Source of the DNA: Planococcus citri
Lineage: Eukaryota > Arthropoda > Insecta > Hemiptera > Pseudococcidae
Length of the DNA: 64,000 nt
NCBI RefSeq assembly: GCF_950023065.1
Contig: NC_088681.1
Coordinates: 5,456,001-5,520,000 of the forward strand
Direction of reading: 5' to 3'
The notes beneath the pieces were generated by a model. The model searched no databases and was not told the DNA's origin. It worked only from the letters and a program-made list of their open reading frames with translations. The position numbers and the translations under genes were made by a program. Shown here piece after piece: positions 1 through 10,499 of this stretch (the first letter of the stretch is position 1; every line of letters starts with the position of its first letter).

Positions 1-72
1 TTCAAAATTCTGACAAAAGGGAATACATACTTAAATAAAAAATTACAGTTTGTTTCTGAAAAAAAAAAAATT

Positions 73-292
73 GTGACCGTAGGGGATGCGCCCACAGCTT
101 CCACCTAGAGGGAAGATGTGTTCCTCTGGAGTGGCAGCACTGACGAAGTAGTGCACTCTGTCGGATTAGTTCGAGCTGAGCCACTCCGCCATTAGAGACG
201 TTACAAAACGTTGAGTATATTTTCACTGGTGTTCCTATTCGGATGCATTTCAGAGCTTCCACTTGCAATCGCTATTGCAAGTGCTTTTTTTA
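73..292 (+). other. Hairpin-rich segment ending in a stem and T run (possible Pol III RNA or SINE)
   Basis: Several self-complementary blocks follow one another. AGAGG at about 97 pairs with the TTCCTCT region near 120-126. GGAGTGGC (128-135) pairs with GCCACTCC (179-186), enclosing a small GCACT/AGTGC hairpin. A perfect 9-bp stem CACTTGCAA (260-268) / TTGCAAGTG (275-283) with a 6-nt loop is followed at once by C and about seven T, as a Pol III transcript end would look. I compared it from memory with U1, U4, U4atac, 7SK, RNase P and MRP and found no convincing match. It could be a SINE or the end of a non-LTR element. The reverse strand carries an ORF, which I treat as chance. Confidence 0.3.
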
Positions 293-652
293 ATAATGTT
301 TGTGCGTTTTATTTGTAATTATCATTGTCGGGTTTATATCAGAGATGTTTACAATAAAACTTGTCACATCATTTGCGGTCATTTGATCTATTCTGCGGTG
401 TCTCGTCACCTTTGCTGATTGATATCTTTCGTAAGGATATCGGGCAAGTTTAGGTTCCCTGGGCTTACTATATTGTGGTATAGACTGGACTTTCCAGTCA
501 CCACAAAATAGACCATAATTGCCAATTTAGCAAACTTTAAACAATTTTGGCAAAAATTAGAACTTTTAAAAAATTTTGACAAAAATGGAACTTATTGACA
601 CTTTTTAAAAAAATACTGGATGGTTTTGACAATTGAGGTAAAAATTAAAGCA
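293..652. other. AT-rich non-coding stretch with two more hairpins
   Basis: No gene seen. GATATC at 421-426 and 436-441 forms a short hairpin. GTGGT (475-479) and GACTGGA (483-489) pair with TCCAGTC (493-499) and ACCAC (500-504) around a 3-nt loop. From 520 the DNA becomes a monotonous TTTTGACAAAAA-type degenerate repeat that recurs near 6.8, 8.2, 14 and 49 kb. Confidence 0.4.
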
Positions 653-1386
653 TAAGGGTAAGGGCACCAATTATGGACCAGTCCGCAATATGGACCAGCA
701 CCCTTTCTCGTTTGTAATTAGCACAATCTGTCAGGGAAAAATGTATTCTGATGTATTTTTCACCAAAAAAACGAATGAGACCAAAATTACAACTGTAAAG
801 TCAAAACTCGCTGAGAAATTTACAAAAAACTGTTTTGAGACACTGAAAATTTTTTTTAGTGTGTTTTTCAACTTTTATTAAAATATATATGTGGTGTAAT
901 TTTCTAAATGTCATTGATGTTTATAATATCAAAAAAGGATGTAGTTTCTGCTGGAGTGATCAGTTTTTGCTAAAAATGAGGGTATGTACAGAAATTTTGG
1001 GTGCAAAGTTTTTTTTTATGGGGTGCACTAATATGGACCATCTGTGATATTGAATTTTTTTACTCATTTTTTGCAGCCGCTGAAAATGGGAATGCTTGAA
1101 ATACTTTTTTTTTGTTCATTTCTACTAATAAATATGATGTTTTGAAACGTAAAAATATGTTTATTTCGAAATTATTCTTTAGGTGGTCGATATTAGGCGT
1201 CCACATTTTTGAACTGTCATTTTGACACTCATCAGTCAACAATTTAAAAAAAATATTCAAAATTAACCTGAACTGCTTAGAATAAGTTTTTTTGTTCATT
1301 TCTACAAATAAATATAACCTTTTGAAAAATGTGAAAGTATGTTTATTTTGAAATTTTATAGGTGGTCCATATTAGGCGTCCAAAAT

Positions 1387-1517
1387 TATCAACATCTACA
1401 ATACTAGAAAGAAGTACACAGTATCTCGGAGACCAAACGAATGAATTGTTTATTTATATTTTCGCGTATTTACAACGATCCGACGTACGAGACATACTAG
1501 CCAACTATTTGTCAATA
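1387..1517 (-). repeat. 3' LTR of the Copia element
   Basis: Matches the 5' LTR except for one transition. Outside it lies AAAAT (1382-1386). Directly inside is the purine-rich tract used for plus-strand priming. Confidence 0.93.
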
Positions 1518-1526
1518 CACCTCATA

Positions 1527-1552
<26 letters not shown>
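1518..1552 (-). other. Polypurine tract before the 3' LTR
   Basis: On the minus strand about 24 A are followed by TATGAGGTG and then the 3' LTR. Position and composition fit a plus-strand priming site. The homopolymer length may be unreliable in the assembly. Confidence 0.6.
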
Positions 1553-1560
<8 letters not shown>

Positions 1561-1755
1561 AACTTTAAACTTTACAGCAAATAATTTTCGACTTTTTAAA
1601 ACTCCATGGTCCAAACATCATCCCATCATCCAATCGTCATCAATATTAACCATAACAATCAAATCAAATATTCATCGCATCTGAAAAATAAAATCAACGA
1701 TTAAGTATAAAATAATAATAATTTAAATCATCAAAATTGTTCACTGTTCACCAAT
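1518..1755 (-). other. 3' untranslated part of the Copia element
   Basis: Lies between the original Gag-Pol stop (TAG, 1756-1758) and the 3' LTR. It is AT-rich with no ORF, and contains the polypurine tract. Confidence 0.7.
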
Positions 1756-3222
1756 CTATACTTCGTCAACCAACTCCTTTCGAAACTTTAAAAATTTTAT
1801 TTTATTTAATGCTTTAGTAAAGAAATCAGCGATTTGATTCTCTCCTTTAATAAATTCCAACCTCAAATTTCACCTTACCACTTCATACCTTATGTAATGG
1901 TAACTCAACTTTACTACGTGCTTAAAAGTGTTTGAATCTTCGTTTTTGGCAATTTTTATAGCCGCTTTGTTGTCTTCATACATTGTTGGAATAATGAAAA
2001 TTTTGAGAATCCTCTTACATAATTCTTTCATGCATACTACTTCTTTACACGCCATACTCATGCTTACGAATTCTGCTTCAGCTGAAGATAGCGCAACGTG
2101 TTTTTGCTTCTTACACCTCCACGATATAATATCTCCGTTCAAATAGATAACAAAACCACACGTACTTTTACCTTCTTTATCGTTTGTGCCTAATGAAGCA
2201 TCAACATAACAATCAATTTTTCCTTCACCTTCAACTTCTTTAACTCCATACACAATTCCTAAATTCTTCGTACCTTTCAAATATCTCAAAATATAAACCA
2301 CTTTTAGCCAATCTTCTAATTTTGGGTTTTGCTGATACCTACTTACAACATTCACGGCATAACATATATCCGGTCTAGTTGTATTGCTGAGGAAAATTAA
2401 ACTTCCTACAGCTTCACGAAACATTGTTTCAGATACCATTTCAACTTTTGTATCTTCTTTACTATGTTTTTCATTTTGATTCGTCTTCATAGGAGTATCA
2501 ACTGCATGAAATTTATTGATATCAAATCTTTCCAACAACTTCTCCACATACGACTTTTGACTTAAAATCATCTTTCTTTCTTCTCCATTTCTTTCAATTT
2601 CAATTCCTAAAAACTTCTTTGGAATACCTAAGTCTTTCATCTTAAACTCCTTACAAAGCTGCTTTTTAGTTTCTAGTATTTTATCTTTGCCATTACCAAT
2701 AATCAAAATATCATCTACGTACAAAACCACAATTACAAATTTATCTTTCTTTCTCCAAACAAAAATACAACTTTGAAACGGATAGGTTTTAAAATTCATT
2801 TTCAACATTTTCTCCTTATACTTTTCATACCAACGTTTAAAAAAAAAAAAAAAAAAAAAAATACAACTTTGAAACGGATAGGTTTTAAAATTCATTTTCA
2901 ACATTTTCTCCTTATACTTTTCATACCAACGTTTTGGTGAAACTTTCAACCCATACAAACTTTTAATCAACTTACATACATTATTTTTCCGAAATTCGTC
3001 ATCAACCGCCACCCCTTGTGGTATCACCATATAAATTTCTCTTTCTAATTCGCCGTACAAAAATGCTGTAGTTACATCCATTTGATTTATATCGAGATCA
3101 TATTTATTCGCAATAGATAACATAAATCGTACATCGCTTATTCTAACCACAGGTGAGTACGTTTCCATCTCATCGTACAAATTAGTATCTTGAAAACCTC
3201 TTGCCACTAAACGACCTTTAAA
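1756..3222 (-). pseudogene. Copia reverse transcriptase-RNase H, interrupted downstream part of Gag-Pol
   Basis: This continues the Gag-Pol frame after the TGA at 3223-3225. Numbering from the valine/GTG at 3207: reverse transcriptase D44 in QMDVTTAFL and the catalytic YVDD at 163-166; RNase H residues D336, E377 and D412. Two things break it. A 73-bp segment is present twice (2766-2838 and 2862-2934) around 23 A, adding 32 in-frame residues including a phenylalanine run just before the YVDD region. A second in-frame TGA (1870-1872) cuts off the C-terminus; beyond it the frame runs 37 more codons with the family's usual IADFFTKAL tail before TAG at 1756-1758. The final RNase H aspartate region reads HVV instead of the usual HID. 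Enzyme activity from this copy is unlikely. Confidence 0.88.
2766..2934 (-). repeat. 73-bp direct duplication around a 23-A run within reverse transcriptase
   Basis: 2766-2838 and 2862-2934 are identical and separated by A at 2839-2861. The 96-bp addition keeps the reading frame. It could come from template slippage during reverse transcription or from assembly error at a homopolymer. Confidence 0.9.
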
Positions 3223-6200
3223 TCATACACCTCCATTCACTTCTTTCTTCTTCTTAAAAAGCCATCGACTATCAATAATTTTTTCACCTTTAGGTACATC
3301 TTTGCGGTTCACATATACCCACGTTTCATTTTCAATTAAAGAATCAATTTCGTCTTTGATACCTTTCTTCCACTTTTCACTTTCAGTACTTCTCATAGCC
3401 TCATCAAAAGATTGTGGCTCATCTTCAATTAAAAAGCTTTCAAAATTATCAGAATTATTTTCAAAATTCGTACTTCTACTTTCAAAATCAGATTTTACTT
3501 CTTTCATCATATTTTCACTAAAAAGTTCTCTTACAAGGTAACTTTCATTTATACCTTGAGTAAATCTAATATCTTCAAATACTTTCTTGTTTTCATTCCA
3601 CTTGAAAAAATCACCAATTGTTTTACTTTCAATAAATTCAACATGTTTTGTTTCAAAAAACTTATTAAGCTCAGGTTGATACATTTCGTAACCTGAATTC
3701 GTACATCTCATCAGAAAACATCGTTTACTTTGTTCATCCAATTTAGTTTTATCAGGATTAAAAGCATACCCTAAACTTCCAAATCTTCGTAAAAATTTCA
3801 AATCAGGTTTCACTTTCAACAACTTTTCATAGGGAGTAATGAAATTCAACTTACGGTGAGGTAACCTGTTATACAAATATATTGCAAAAGTTAAAGCAAC
3901 AGTCCAAAAAATTTTGGGCAACTTCGCATCAAAAAGCAAACACCTGATAATTTGCATCAACGTGCCATTAAATCGTTCAGCTTTTCCATTATGTTTTGGA
4001 GTATATGGTTCAGAGTTTTCAACAAGAATTTCTTTCTTAATCAACAGAGCTTTCATTTCCTTCGTCTTATACTCCGTACCATTATCACATCTCATCAACC
4101 TAACCTGATGTTTATCACCAACCAACGATCTCATTTCAATTAAAAAACCTTCAAAGTACACATGAACTTCAGTTTTGTCTTTCAACGCATAAGCCTTACC
4201 TACTTGTGTACAATCATCAATAATAGTCAAAATATACCGTTCTCCATTCCTACCTACTTGATTAATCGGACCTATCAAATCAGTATGCACTCTGTGCAAC
4301 GGTATATCACTTACTTTACGTACTTCGTTACAGGGTAACCTTTTAGCTTTAGCCAACTTACAAATTTCACAATCTTTCAAACATTCGTCAAAAACAACGT
4401 CTTTTAGTTCAGTCTGACCTTTACTCAACTTCTCTAAATAGTCTTTTGAGCTGTGACCTAATCTCACATGCCACAAAAGTCCTAAATTCTTCCTTAAATT
4501 TTCAGCATTCTGTTCAGATAAAACTTTCAATTCAGAATTATAAATTTCACCTACACATTCGATATATTTATTCAAAGTAAGTTCATCACGAAAATCTTCA
4601 TATGAAATTACATAACTTTCCTCTTCATCACCGCTTTTCAGTTTTTTATTTACACTTTCCTCTTCATTTTCATCCATCTTCCTTTTAATTTGACCAAAAT
4701 CAACGTTTTCAACTTTCCTACTTTCGGCACAGTCATTAAACTTTTCAAAATTAACAATAAAAAAACGTCCGTTAAATTCACCTTCTAAAAATTTCTCATT
4801 GTTTTTATTCAATAGCTCAACTCCGTTCAATGAAAAATTTACTTTACCTCCATTCAAAATTAAATTTCTTACAGAAAGTAAGTTTTGAGCTAAATTCGGT
4901 GCATAATATACGTGATTTACGATGATCTTTCTACCACCTACTCCTTTTATAATCGCTTTTCCTTCATGAGTTACAATCAAGCTTGCACTTTCATCTTTGT
5001 TTGCACAATTCAATCTTTTAGGGCTTGAGTATTTTAAAACATTACTCAGCAAGCTCAAATCTTTTACCAAAGATACCGACGCTCCACTATCTACGATAAA
5101 TTTCAAAATTTGAAAATCACCTAACCCAGCAGACAATGCGTCTTGTTCAGACTTAGTTCCATCATCTGTACCAGCAGCGTTCACCTTGGACGACGACCCA
5201 TTCGTATCACGTTTCCTATTATCCAAAGAAAATCGACTCAACATATGTGACTGCCTATTTAGGAGATCACTTGGCCTGTGTGTGCCTCTACCTCGTCGAA
5301 CACCTCTACATGTTGCTGCGGTATGAGTAGTTGTCTTTTTCAGACACTTGTAACAAATCCAAGCATTGCTTGTGCAATCTTTCGAAAAATGACCACCATC
5401 GCCACAATTAAAACAAATGTCACTGAAGGTTTTAGAACGTCCATCGAACGAATTTGAACGATCACGATTACGATTGTCATAACTACGATTACGATTATTT
5501 TCTCGACGATCAACACGTCCGTGCAAAACTCCACGCGAAATTCCACGTAAAATTCCCCTACCTCGAGAACGACCCCTAGTACCACCACGACGATCACCAC
5601 GACGATCATCACGACGATCATTATTAGCATAAAAAACATTACCGTTATTATTTTCAACGTCCATCATCGAATCACCATTATTGTACCTATCTTGAGCTTC
5701 GGATGTGTCGTTTATATGGTCGATAATTTTCGCCTTCAGATCATCAAGCATCATATTATCCAGTTCGTTCTTATCGATTTTTCCAACAGCTTCTTTATAC
5801 ACTACACGTAACCCTTGCAGAAAATTCAGTTTCGTTTTTCGATCATCTAACGGTTCGTTGCTAGCTATATACTCATTAATAATATCGTCAAAACGTATAA
5901 TATAATCATTAATCGATTCACCTTTACCGATCCTAATATTAGAAAATTTCCGATCAAGAGATAATGCATTTGTTAAACTTTTGTTTAATTTTATTGAGTC
6001 TAACCTATTTATAATACTCTTTGCAGTAGTTTCGTGAGTCACATTTCTTTTATTTGTTTCATCCAAACGAGATAAAATATAGGATACCACGGTTGCATCA
6101 ATTCTAAGTTTTTCATCGTCTTGTAAATTAAGATACCTGTCATTCTCCTCAATTACGTAGTATAGATCCAATTCTTTCAATTCAGTATATAAAACATTCT

Positions 6201-6342
6201 TCCACACATTGTACGAGCTTGAATTCGTTAAAATCGTCGGAGGATTATTAGTCCGTAAACTTTTCTCTGTTAGCTGTTTTTTTAAATCTGCAACTTCTGC
6301 CCTGAGTCTATCTATTTCTTGCTGCCACGCCGCCGCTGCCAT
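3223..6342 (-). CDS. Copia Gag-protease-integrase polyprotein (N-terminal part of Gag-Pol)
   Basis: 1039 codons from an ATG 80 bases inside the 5' LTR. In order: an N-terminal helical heptad-like stretch (6-30); a UBN2-type Gag capsid region (about 40-215); an Arg/Gly-rich stretch (245-280); a zinc knuckle C310-C313-H318-C323 and a second, wider one C330-C333-H340-C345, both for RNA binding; the aspartic protease motif DSGA at 418-421; the integrase zinc domain H625-H630-C658-C661; and the integrase core D688, D753, E789, with the 35-residue D-E spacing normal for this family. The start of reverse transcriptase follows (about 985-1039). The ORF ends at an in-frame TGA (3223-3225) inside reverse transcriptase; the same frame stays open beyond it, so this is a nonsense change, not a frameshift. 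Gag, protease and integrase look intact. Confidence 0.93.
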   Translation of the reverse strand: MAAAAWQQEIDRLRAEVADLKKQLTEKSLRTNNPPTILTNSSSYNVWKNVLYTELKELDLYYVIEENDRYLNLQDDEKLRIDATVVSYILSRLDETNKRNVTHETTAKSIINRLDSIKLNKSLTNALSLDRKFSNIRIGKGESINDYIIRFDDIINEYIASNEPLDDRKTKLNFLQGLRVVYKEAVGKIDKNELDNMMLDDLKAKIIDHINDTSEAQDRYNNGDSMMDVENNNGNVFYANNDRRDDRRGDRRGGTRGRSRGRGILRGISRGVLHGRVDRRENNRNRSYDNRNRDRSNSFDGRSKTFSDICFNCGDGGHFSKDCTSNAWICYKCLKKTTTHTAATCRGVRRGRGTHRPSDLLNRQSHMLSRFSLDNRKRDTNGSSSKVNAAGTDDGTKSEQDALSAGLGDFQILKFIVDSGASVSLVKDLSLLSNVLKYSSPKRLNCANKDESASLIVTHEGKAIIKGVGGRKIIVNHVYYAPNLAQNLLSVRNLILNGGKVNFSLNGVELLNKNNEKFLEGEFNGRFFIVNFEKFNDCAESRKVENVDFGQIKRKMDENEEESVNKKLKSGDEEESYVISYEDFRDELTLNKYIECVGEIYNSELKVLSEQNAENLRKNLGLLWHVRLGHSSKDYLEKLSKGQTELKDVVFDECLKDCEICKLAKAKRLPCNEVRKVSDIPLHRVHTDLIGPINQVGRNGERYILTIIDDCTQVGKAYALKDKTEVHVYFEGFLIEMRSLVGDKHQVRLMRCDNGTEYKTKEMKALLIKKEILVENSEPYTPKHNGKAERFNGTLMQIIRCLLFDAKLPKIFWTVALTFAIYLYNRLPHRKLNFITPYEKLLKVKPDLKFLRRFGSLGYAFNPDKTKLDEQSKRCFLMRCTNSGYEMYQPELNKFFETKHVEFIESKTIGDFFKWNENKKVFEDIRFTQGINESYLVRELFSENMMKEVKSDFESRSTNFENNSDNFESFLIEDEPQSFDEAMRSTESEKWKKGIKDEIDSLIENETWVYVNRKDVPKGEKIIDSRWLFKKKKEVNGGV

Positions 6343-6403
6343 ACCTGACTAAAAATTATCTACTACTTGAAAATAAATCAGATTAATTTCCGCGAATTAT
6401 TAA

Positions 6404-6421
6404 ACCTCGCTTACGCTACCA
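6404..6421 (-). other. Probable tRNA primer-binding site of the Copia element
   Basis: The minus strand reads TGGTAGCGTAAGCGAGG directly after the 5' LTR. TGG at that place would pair with the CCA end of a tRNA. I could not assign the tRNA. From here to the Gag start at 6342 lies an untranslated leader of about 60 bases. Confidence 0.55.
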
Positions 6422-6552
6422 TATCAACATCTACAATACTAGAAAGAAGTACACAGTATCTCGGAGACCAAACGAATGAATTGTTTATTTATATTTTCGC
6501 GTATTTACAACGATCCGACGTATGAGACATACTAGCCAACTATTTGTCAATA
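6422..6552 (-). repeat. 5' LTR of the Copia element
   Basis: 131 bp, 130/131 identical to the copy at 1387-1517. Read on the minus strand it begins TATTGACAAATAG and ends GATGTTGATA, so it lacks the usual TG...CA ends and has TA...TA. Outside it lies AAAAT (6553-6557), the target duplication. Confidence 0.93.
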
Positions 6553-6757
6553 AAAATTTTGAACTGTCATTTTGACACTCATCACTCAACAATAAAAAAA
6601 CGTACTTAAAATTGACCTTCACCCCTGAAGTTTTGTACAGTGTTAGTGGAAGGATGGAACTTCATTTTAAGCCTTTGTGGAGGTTTCTACCCCCTATAGT
6701 TTTCAAGTGGCAATCCTCCAAAAAAAAAGTGGTCCATATTTGGTGCCTCTACCCTTA

Positions 6758-7560
6758 ATGAATGTTTCGTACAAAAATCAAGCCTATCTTGAAAAACCAT
6801 GAATTTTTGACAATTTTGATAAAACTACGACTTTTATTTGCCACTTTTTTGGAAAGGAGGGGGGATGATTCAAACCTCTGAACGATAAAGCAATACATTT
6901 TTCATGTTTTGGATGTACTTTGTGACAATTTTGTCATAATTGGAAAAATCAAAAACTGGGCCTTTTTGACAATTTTAGAGAGAAACAAGGCTTTTATTCG
7001 ACAATTTTGAAGAAAAAAAACAGAACTTTGTGGACAACTAAACACCACAATTATTATATTTATTACTTTTGGATCCTTTGGAATCCAAAGCCGGCGAGAG
7101 AGGGCGACAAAGGGGGCAGTCTACCCCGAGCCCGCATTTTCTGGAGAGTCAAGAAAAATAAGGGCCTGTGATGAAAGAAAACCCCAATTTTTCACTTCTT
7201 GAAACACAAATTTTTGAAAGAATTTGTCTCGCTTTGTTCAAGCTTGTTTTTTATCTTTTTAAAAGTCAAAATGGAAATTTCTAGAAAAAAAAAGTTTTAA
7301 AACCAAAAAATAAACTTCTTGCAAAAAACATCGTTTTTATATTTCTCGAAATACAAATTTTCAAGAGTTTTCACCCTCGCTCGGCCCTGCTCTGTTTTCT
7401 TTTTAAAAATAAACTTTCCCCTCGTATAAAAAAATATAATTTTTATGCCCCTCGAAATGCAAATTTTCAAAAGCTTTCGCCCTCGCACAGTGACTCAGAT
7501 GGCGAAAAAAGACGCGCATGGCGTTTTACAACAAAACTATGACCATATTCAGAGTTGAAA
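6758..7560. repeat. AT-rich degenerate repeats, no gene
   Basis: 6770-7050 is a TTTTGACAATTTT-type series. From about 7200 to 7490 there are three loose copies of a block containing CGAAATACAAATTTTCAA followed by a pyrimidine-rich CCCTCGC stretch. The same block is found near 58,680-58,740, so it is a dispersed family. Short ORFs here have no recognisable domain. Confidence 0.55.
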
Positions 7561-7589
7561 GTAGTAATTTTCAACGAGGAATTCGAATC

Positions 7590-7965
7590 CGATGCTCTTT
7601 TTTTCGCCAGACCCCTGGGGGGAGGGGGGTGTACCAAAATCAAATTTTGTAAACATGAAAAAAAAAATCGAGTGATATGTCAAAATGTAGGTTTTTTGCG
7701 TCGAAAAACACGAATCTGAGGTCCTTTTTTTCCCTCAGACCCCTTGGGGGCCCTTGGGGTGGTGCCACCAAAATCAAATTTTCAAAAATAAAAAAAATCG
7801 AGTGATATGTCAAAATATAGGTTTTTTGGGTCCAGAAACACAAATCTGAGGTCTTTTTTTCCTCTCAGACCCCTCGGGGGCCCTTGGGGAGGTGCTACCG
7901 AAATCAAATTTTGTAAAAATAAAAAAAATCGAGTTCAAAAAGAAAATATAAACATTATATCGATA
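7590..7965. repeat. Tandem repeat, ~130-134 bp period, about three units
   Basis: Each unit has AAATCAAATTTT, then a run of A with ATCGAGTGATATGTCAAAAT, then AATCTGAGGTC, a T run and CCTCAGACCCCT. AAATCAAATTTT starts recur at about 7636, 7770 and 7900. Confidence 0.8.
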
Positions 7966-8800
7966 GGTAAAATTTATATTTTTCTCCCACATCAATGGAC
8001 AAATTTTCAGTCGACACCAAACCCTCCCCCTCCTCCTCTCAAAAACCCCAATATACCTTTCGCGTTGGAAAGGGGGCCCAACATGTTATTTGCCCCGGGC
8101 CTGCATCGGCTCTTGACGAGCCTGTGGGAATCTCAAAGTTGAATTTTCTCTGGAATCATGGCAAAAATTAGGCCATTTTGACAATAAGGGCAAAAAACGA
8201 GATTTTTGGCATCTTCATTTAAAAACAAGATCTTTTGTGGTAATTTTGACAAAAACAAAACAAAACAAATGAACTAAAAAAAGAGAACTTTTAGGAAATT
8301 TTGACAAAAATGGGATTTAAAAAATCAATACTCCTACTTTTAGAATGCATTCGCAAAAATTGCAAAAAAAAAAAATAAAAAAAAAAAAACAGAAAATAAT
8401 CAACAATTTTGGCAAGTCTCAAAATTAAAAAAAATTTCTAAAAATTTTTTAGCATTTAAACCCTTTTTTTTCATCCCATCTTCAAGTCTCTCATGATTTA
8501 AATTAGAGTTTTCATTTTAATTTCACGAATCAAAGATTTTTTAATTGGGCGAGTTTTTTGCAGATCCTTAAAATGTTGAAGCATGCGACTTTCTATCAAA
8601 TTTTATACCTAAAAAGTCCAAGCTTTCTAGCAAATGAGTCTCATTTATACCACCAAAATAGAGGTACAATCATTATTCTCCTCCTTTCAGTCCTCCTCAT
8701 GAAACAAATCCTCCAAAACCTCACTCTCAACCACACTCGACATAATTACCCCATTACCCATTAATAAACATTTCGTTTACATAAACATCGCTCAAAGTCA
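7966..8800. other. AT-rich non-coding DNA
   Basis: 7980-8060 resembles 58,860-58,930 (a CTCCC-type stretch followed by CCTCTCAAA). 8150-8470 is again TTTTGACAAAAA-type low-complexity DNA. No gene seen. Confidence 0.45.
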
Positions 8801-10454
8801 AAGAACGCAAAACAATGCACATTTATTCGAGCACGAAAACACCAACTCAGCCGGTCTGTAGTCGTTCGTATGAAAGGAAAAAAAGGTAAAAAAAATAAAA
8901 GATATTCGTCGAGAAAATGTATACAAACATAGAGAGGGTCGCGTTTTGCGAACCACTGTTTTCAGATTGTAAAATTTGATGTGATATATCCTTCAAAACA
9001 TTTATAACTACATAGTAGCCGTAATGAAATTGTAGTGTGTAAGGGTGAATTTGTAGAGTAGGTAAAGATTCGTTCTTTTATACATTCCGGTCCCCTCTTG
9101 TTTATTAATTTTATTCTAAAGCTCACTTGTTGCTCTATCTTTCCTTTTTATAAATAACCGTGTCTTTCCTTATTTCTTTCTTTTTTCTTTTATTAATGTG
9201 ACAAAACTTTAAACATATTTTATTTGTGTAGTGCGCGGGAAAGGAGAAATCTTTTTATTTATGACTTTTTTAACCTTACTACTACGTCGGGGATGATAAT
9301 TTTTTTACAACGGTTCTTTTTTCTCCCCCTCTCTTACACACTCGTATATACGTATTTATGTATTGTGTATCAACATTGATATCAACGTGTTGCTCATTTT
9401 TTTTTTTTTTTTACAAATATTATAGGTACCTACGAATTTGTCGCTCATGCTTATACATATCCGTGGAAGGATGCTCAATTGTTGGAAGGGATATACGTAC
9501 GTATAAGTTTTCAGAGAATACGCGTGTGGTTTTTTTTCTTTTCAAGAGTTTTATTTTCCAGTCGAATGGCGGTTTTGGCTGCGAGCTTTTTCATTTGAAA
9601 TCAATCCGTTGCTGCTACGAGTATACTCGCGTAGGCCTATTTATTTGTACGTCACACAACATGGCGCTTACACACACATACGAGTACGAGTTTGCGAAAG
9701 CTCGTCGAGGAAAAAGAAAGGCTGCGAAGGCAGAGTGAGACAAGCGTAAGGGCTCGTTAGAAACCCGTACAGCTGGAGAAAGAGAAAGAGAGCCAACCTC
9801 GATATCTGCGGTGTAAAACGTTAGAGTGAGAAAGAGACAGATAGAGAGGAAAAGAAAAAAAACCATCGCTAAATTTAACGCCCCCGACTCACCGTCGCAT
9901 CGATCCTCTTCGGGGATAAAAATGTAATTTTCGTTATCAGGCCGCCCGAAAATATTTTCTCAGCGTAAAGAGGAAACGAATTAAGAAAGGAAATTACAGT
10001 TAGGGTCGTAAAGGGATGTAGTCGGGGGGGAATTCTGTTCGAGAGTGAGGGTTTTCGGTACACGACTCGCGTTCTGTCTCTTTCTCGCTCACTGTGTCGG
10101 GGTGTTACTCGTATACTCGAATGTACGAGCTACACAGTCATCGGAGCGAGCGAGCGAGCGACACGACGACGATGAAGATAGAGAAAGAAAACACGCTATG
10201 CCGACGAGTAGAGAGTATCGCGAAAGCAAACTCTTCCACTTCGGAGAATCGAACCTTATTATACTCGCGGGCCGCGCCACCAATATCGCAAGCAGAACGT
10301 GGCAATTCTTTCGCCAGCCGCCGTTTCTAACACGCCAAATAGCGCAGTCGACTGTCGACTCGACTCGCGAAAGATATAACATGGAGTTACTCCGCCATCA
10401 TCACGCTCAGATATAGCGAGCGCCACATTTCTTACTCTTCTTCTCCTTCCTCTT

Positions 10455-10499
<45 letters not shown>

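Larger units (their letters stand above)
1387..6552 (-). mobile_element. Ty1/Copia-superfamily LTR retrotransposon, structurally complete, coding region interrupted
   Basis: A 5166-bp element on the minus strand has 131-bp LTRs at both ends differing at one base (C/T at the GACGTAYGAGAC site), so it inserted recently. AAAAT at 1382-1386 and 6553-6557 is the 5-bp target duplication. The joined flanks match an uninterrupted paralogue at about 1190-1250, which is independent proof of the boundaries. Order on the minus strand: 5' LTR, TGG-starting primer site, Gag, protease, integrase, reverse transcriptase, RNase H, purine tract, 3' LTR. Integrase upstream of reverse transcriptase defines Copia rather than Gypsy. 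Two in-frame TGA codons and a 96-bp in-frame insertion in the reverse transcriptase mean this copy is unlikely to be autonomous. Confidence 0.96.
655..6755. mobile_element. TA-flanked miniature DNA transposon (~930 bp) split by a Copia insertion
   Basis: The left end AGGGTAAGGGCACCAA (655 on) is the imperfect inverse of the right end TTGGTGCCTCTACCCT (to 6755); about 22 of 25 terminal positions match once the following TATGGACCA is included. TA at 653-654 and 6756-6757 would be the target duplication, which suggests a Tc1/mariner-like mechanism. Subtracting the Copia element and one 5-bp duplication leaves about 930 bp. Inside are further copies of TATGGACCA in both orientations (about 673, 690, 1032, and inverted near 1181, 1362 and 6731) and a ~180-bp tandem duplication (about 1105-1284, then 1285 to the Copia insertion and on after 6553). 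No transposase motif was seen, so it is probably non-autonomous. Confidence 0.6.

Noticed and set aside
73..292. Possible U1 snRNA because of TTCCTCTGGAGTGG
   Set aside because: Only this short stretch matches; the 5' splice-site-pairing end and the Sm site are absent.
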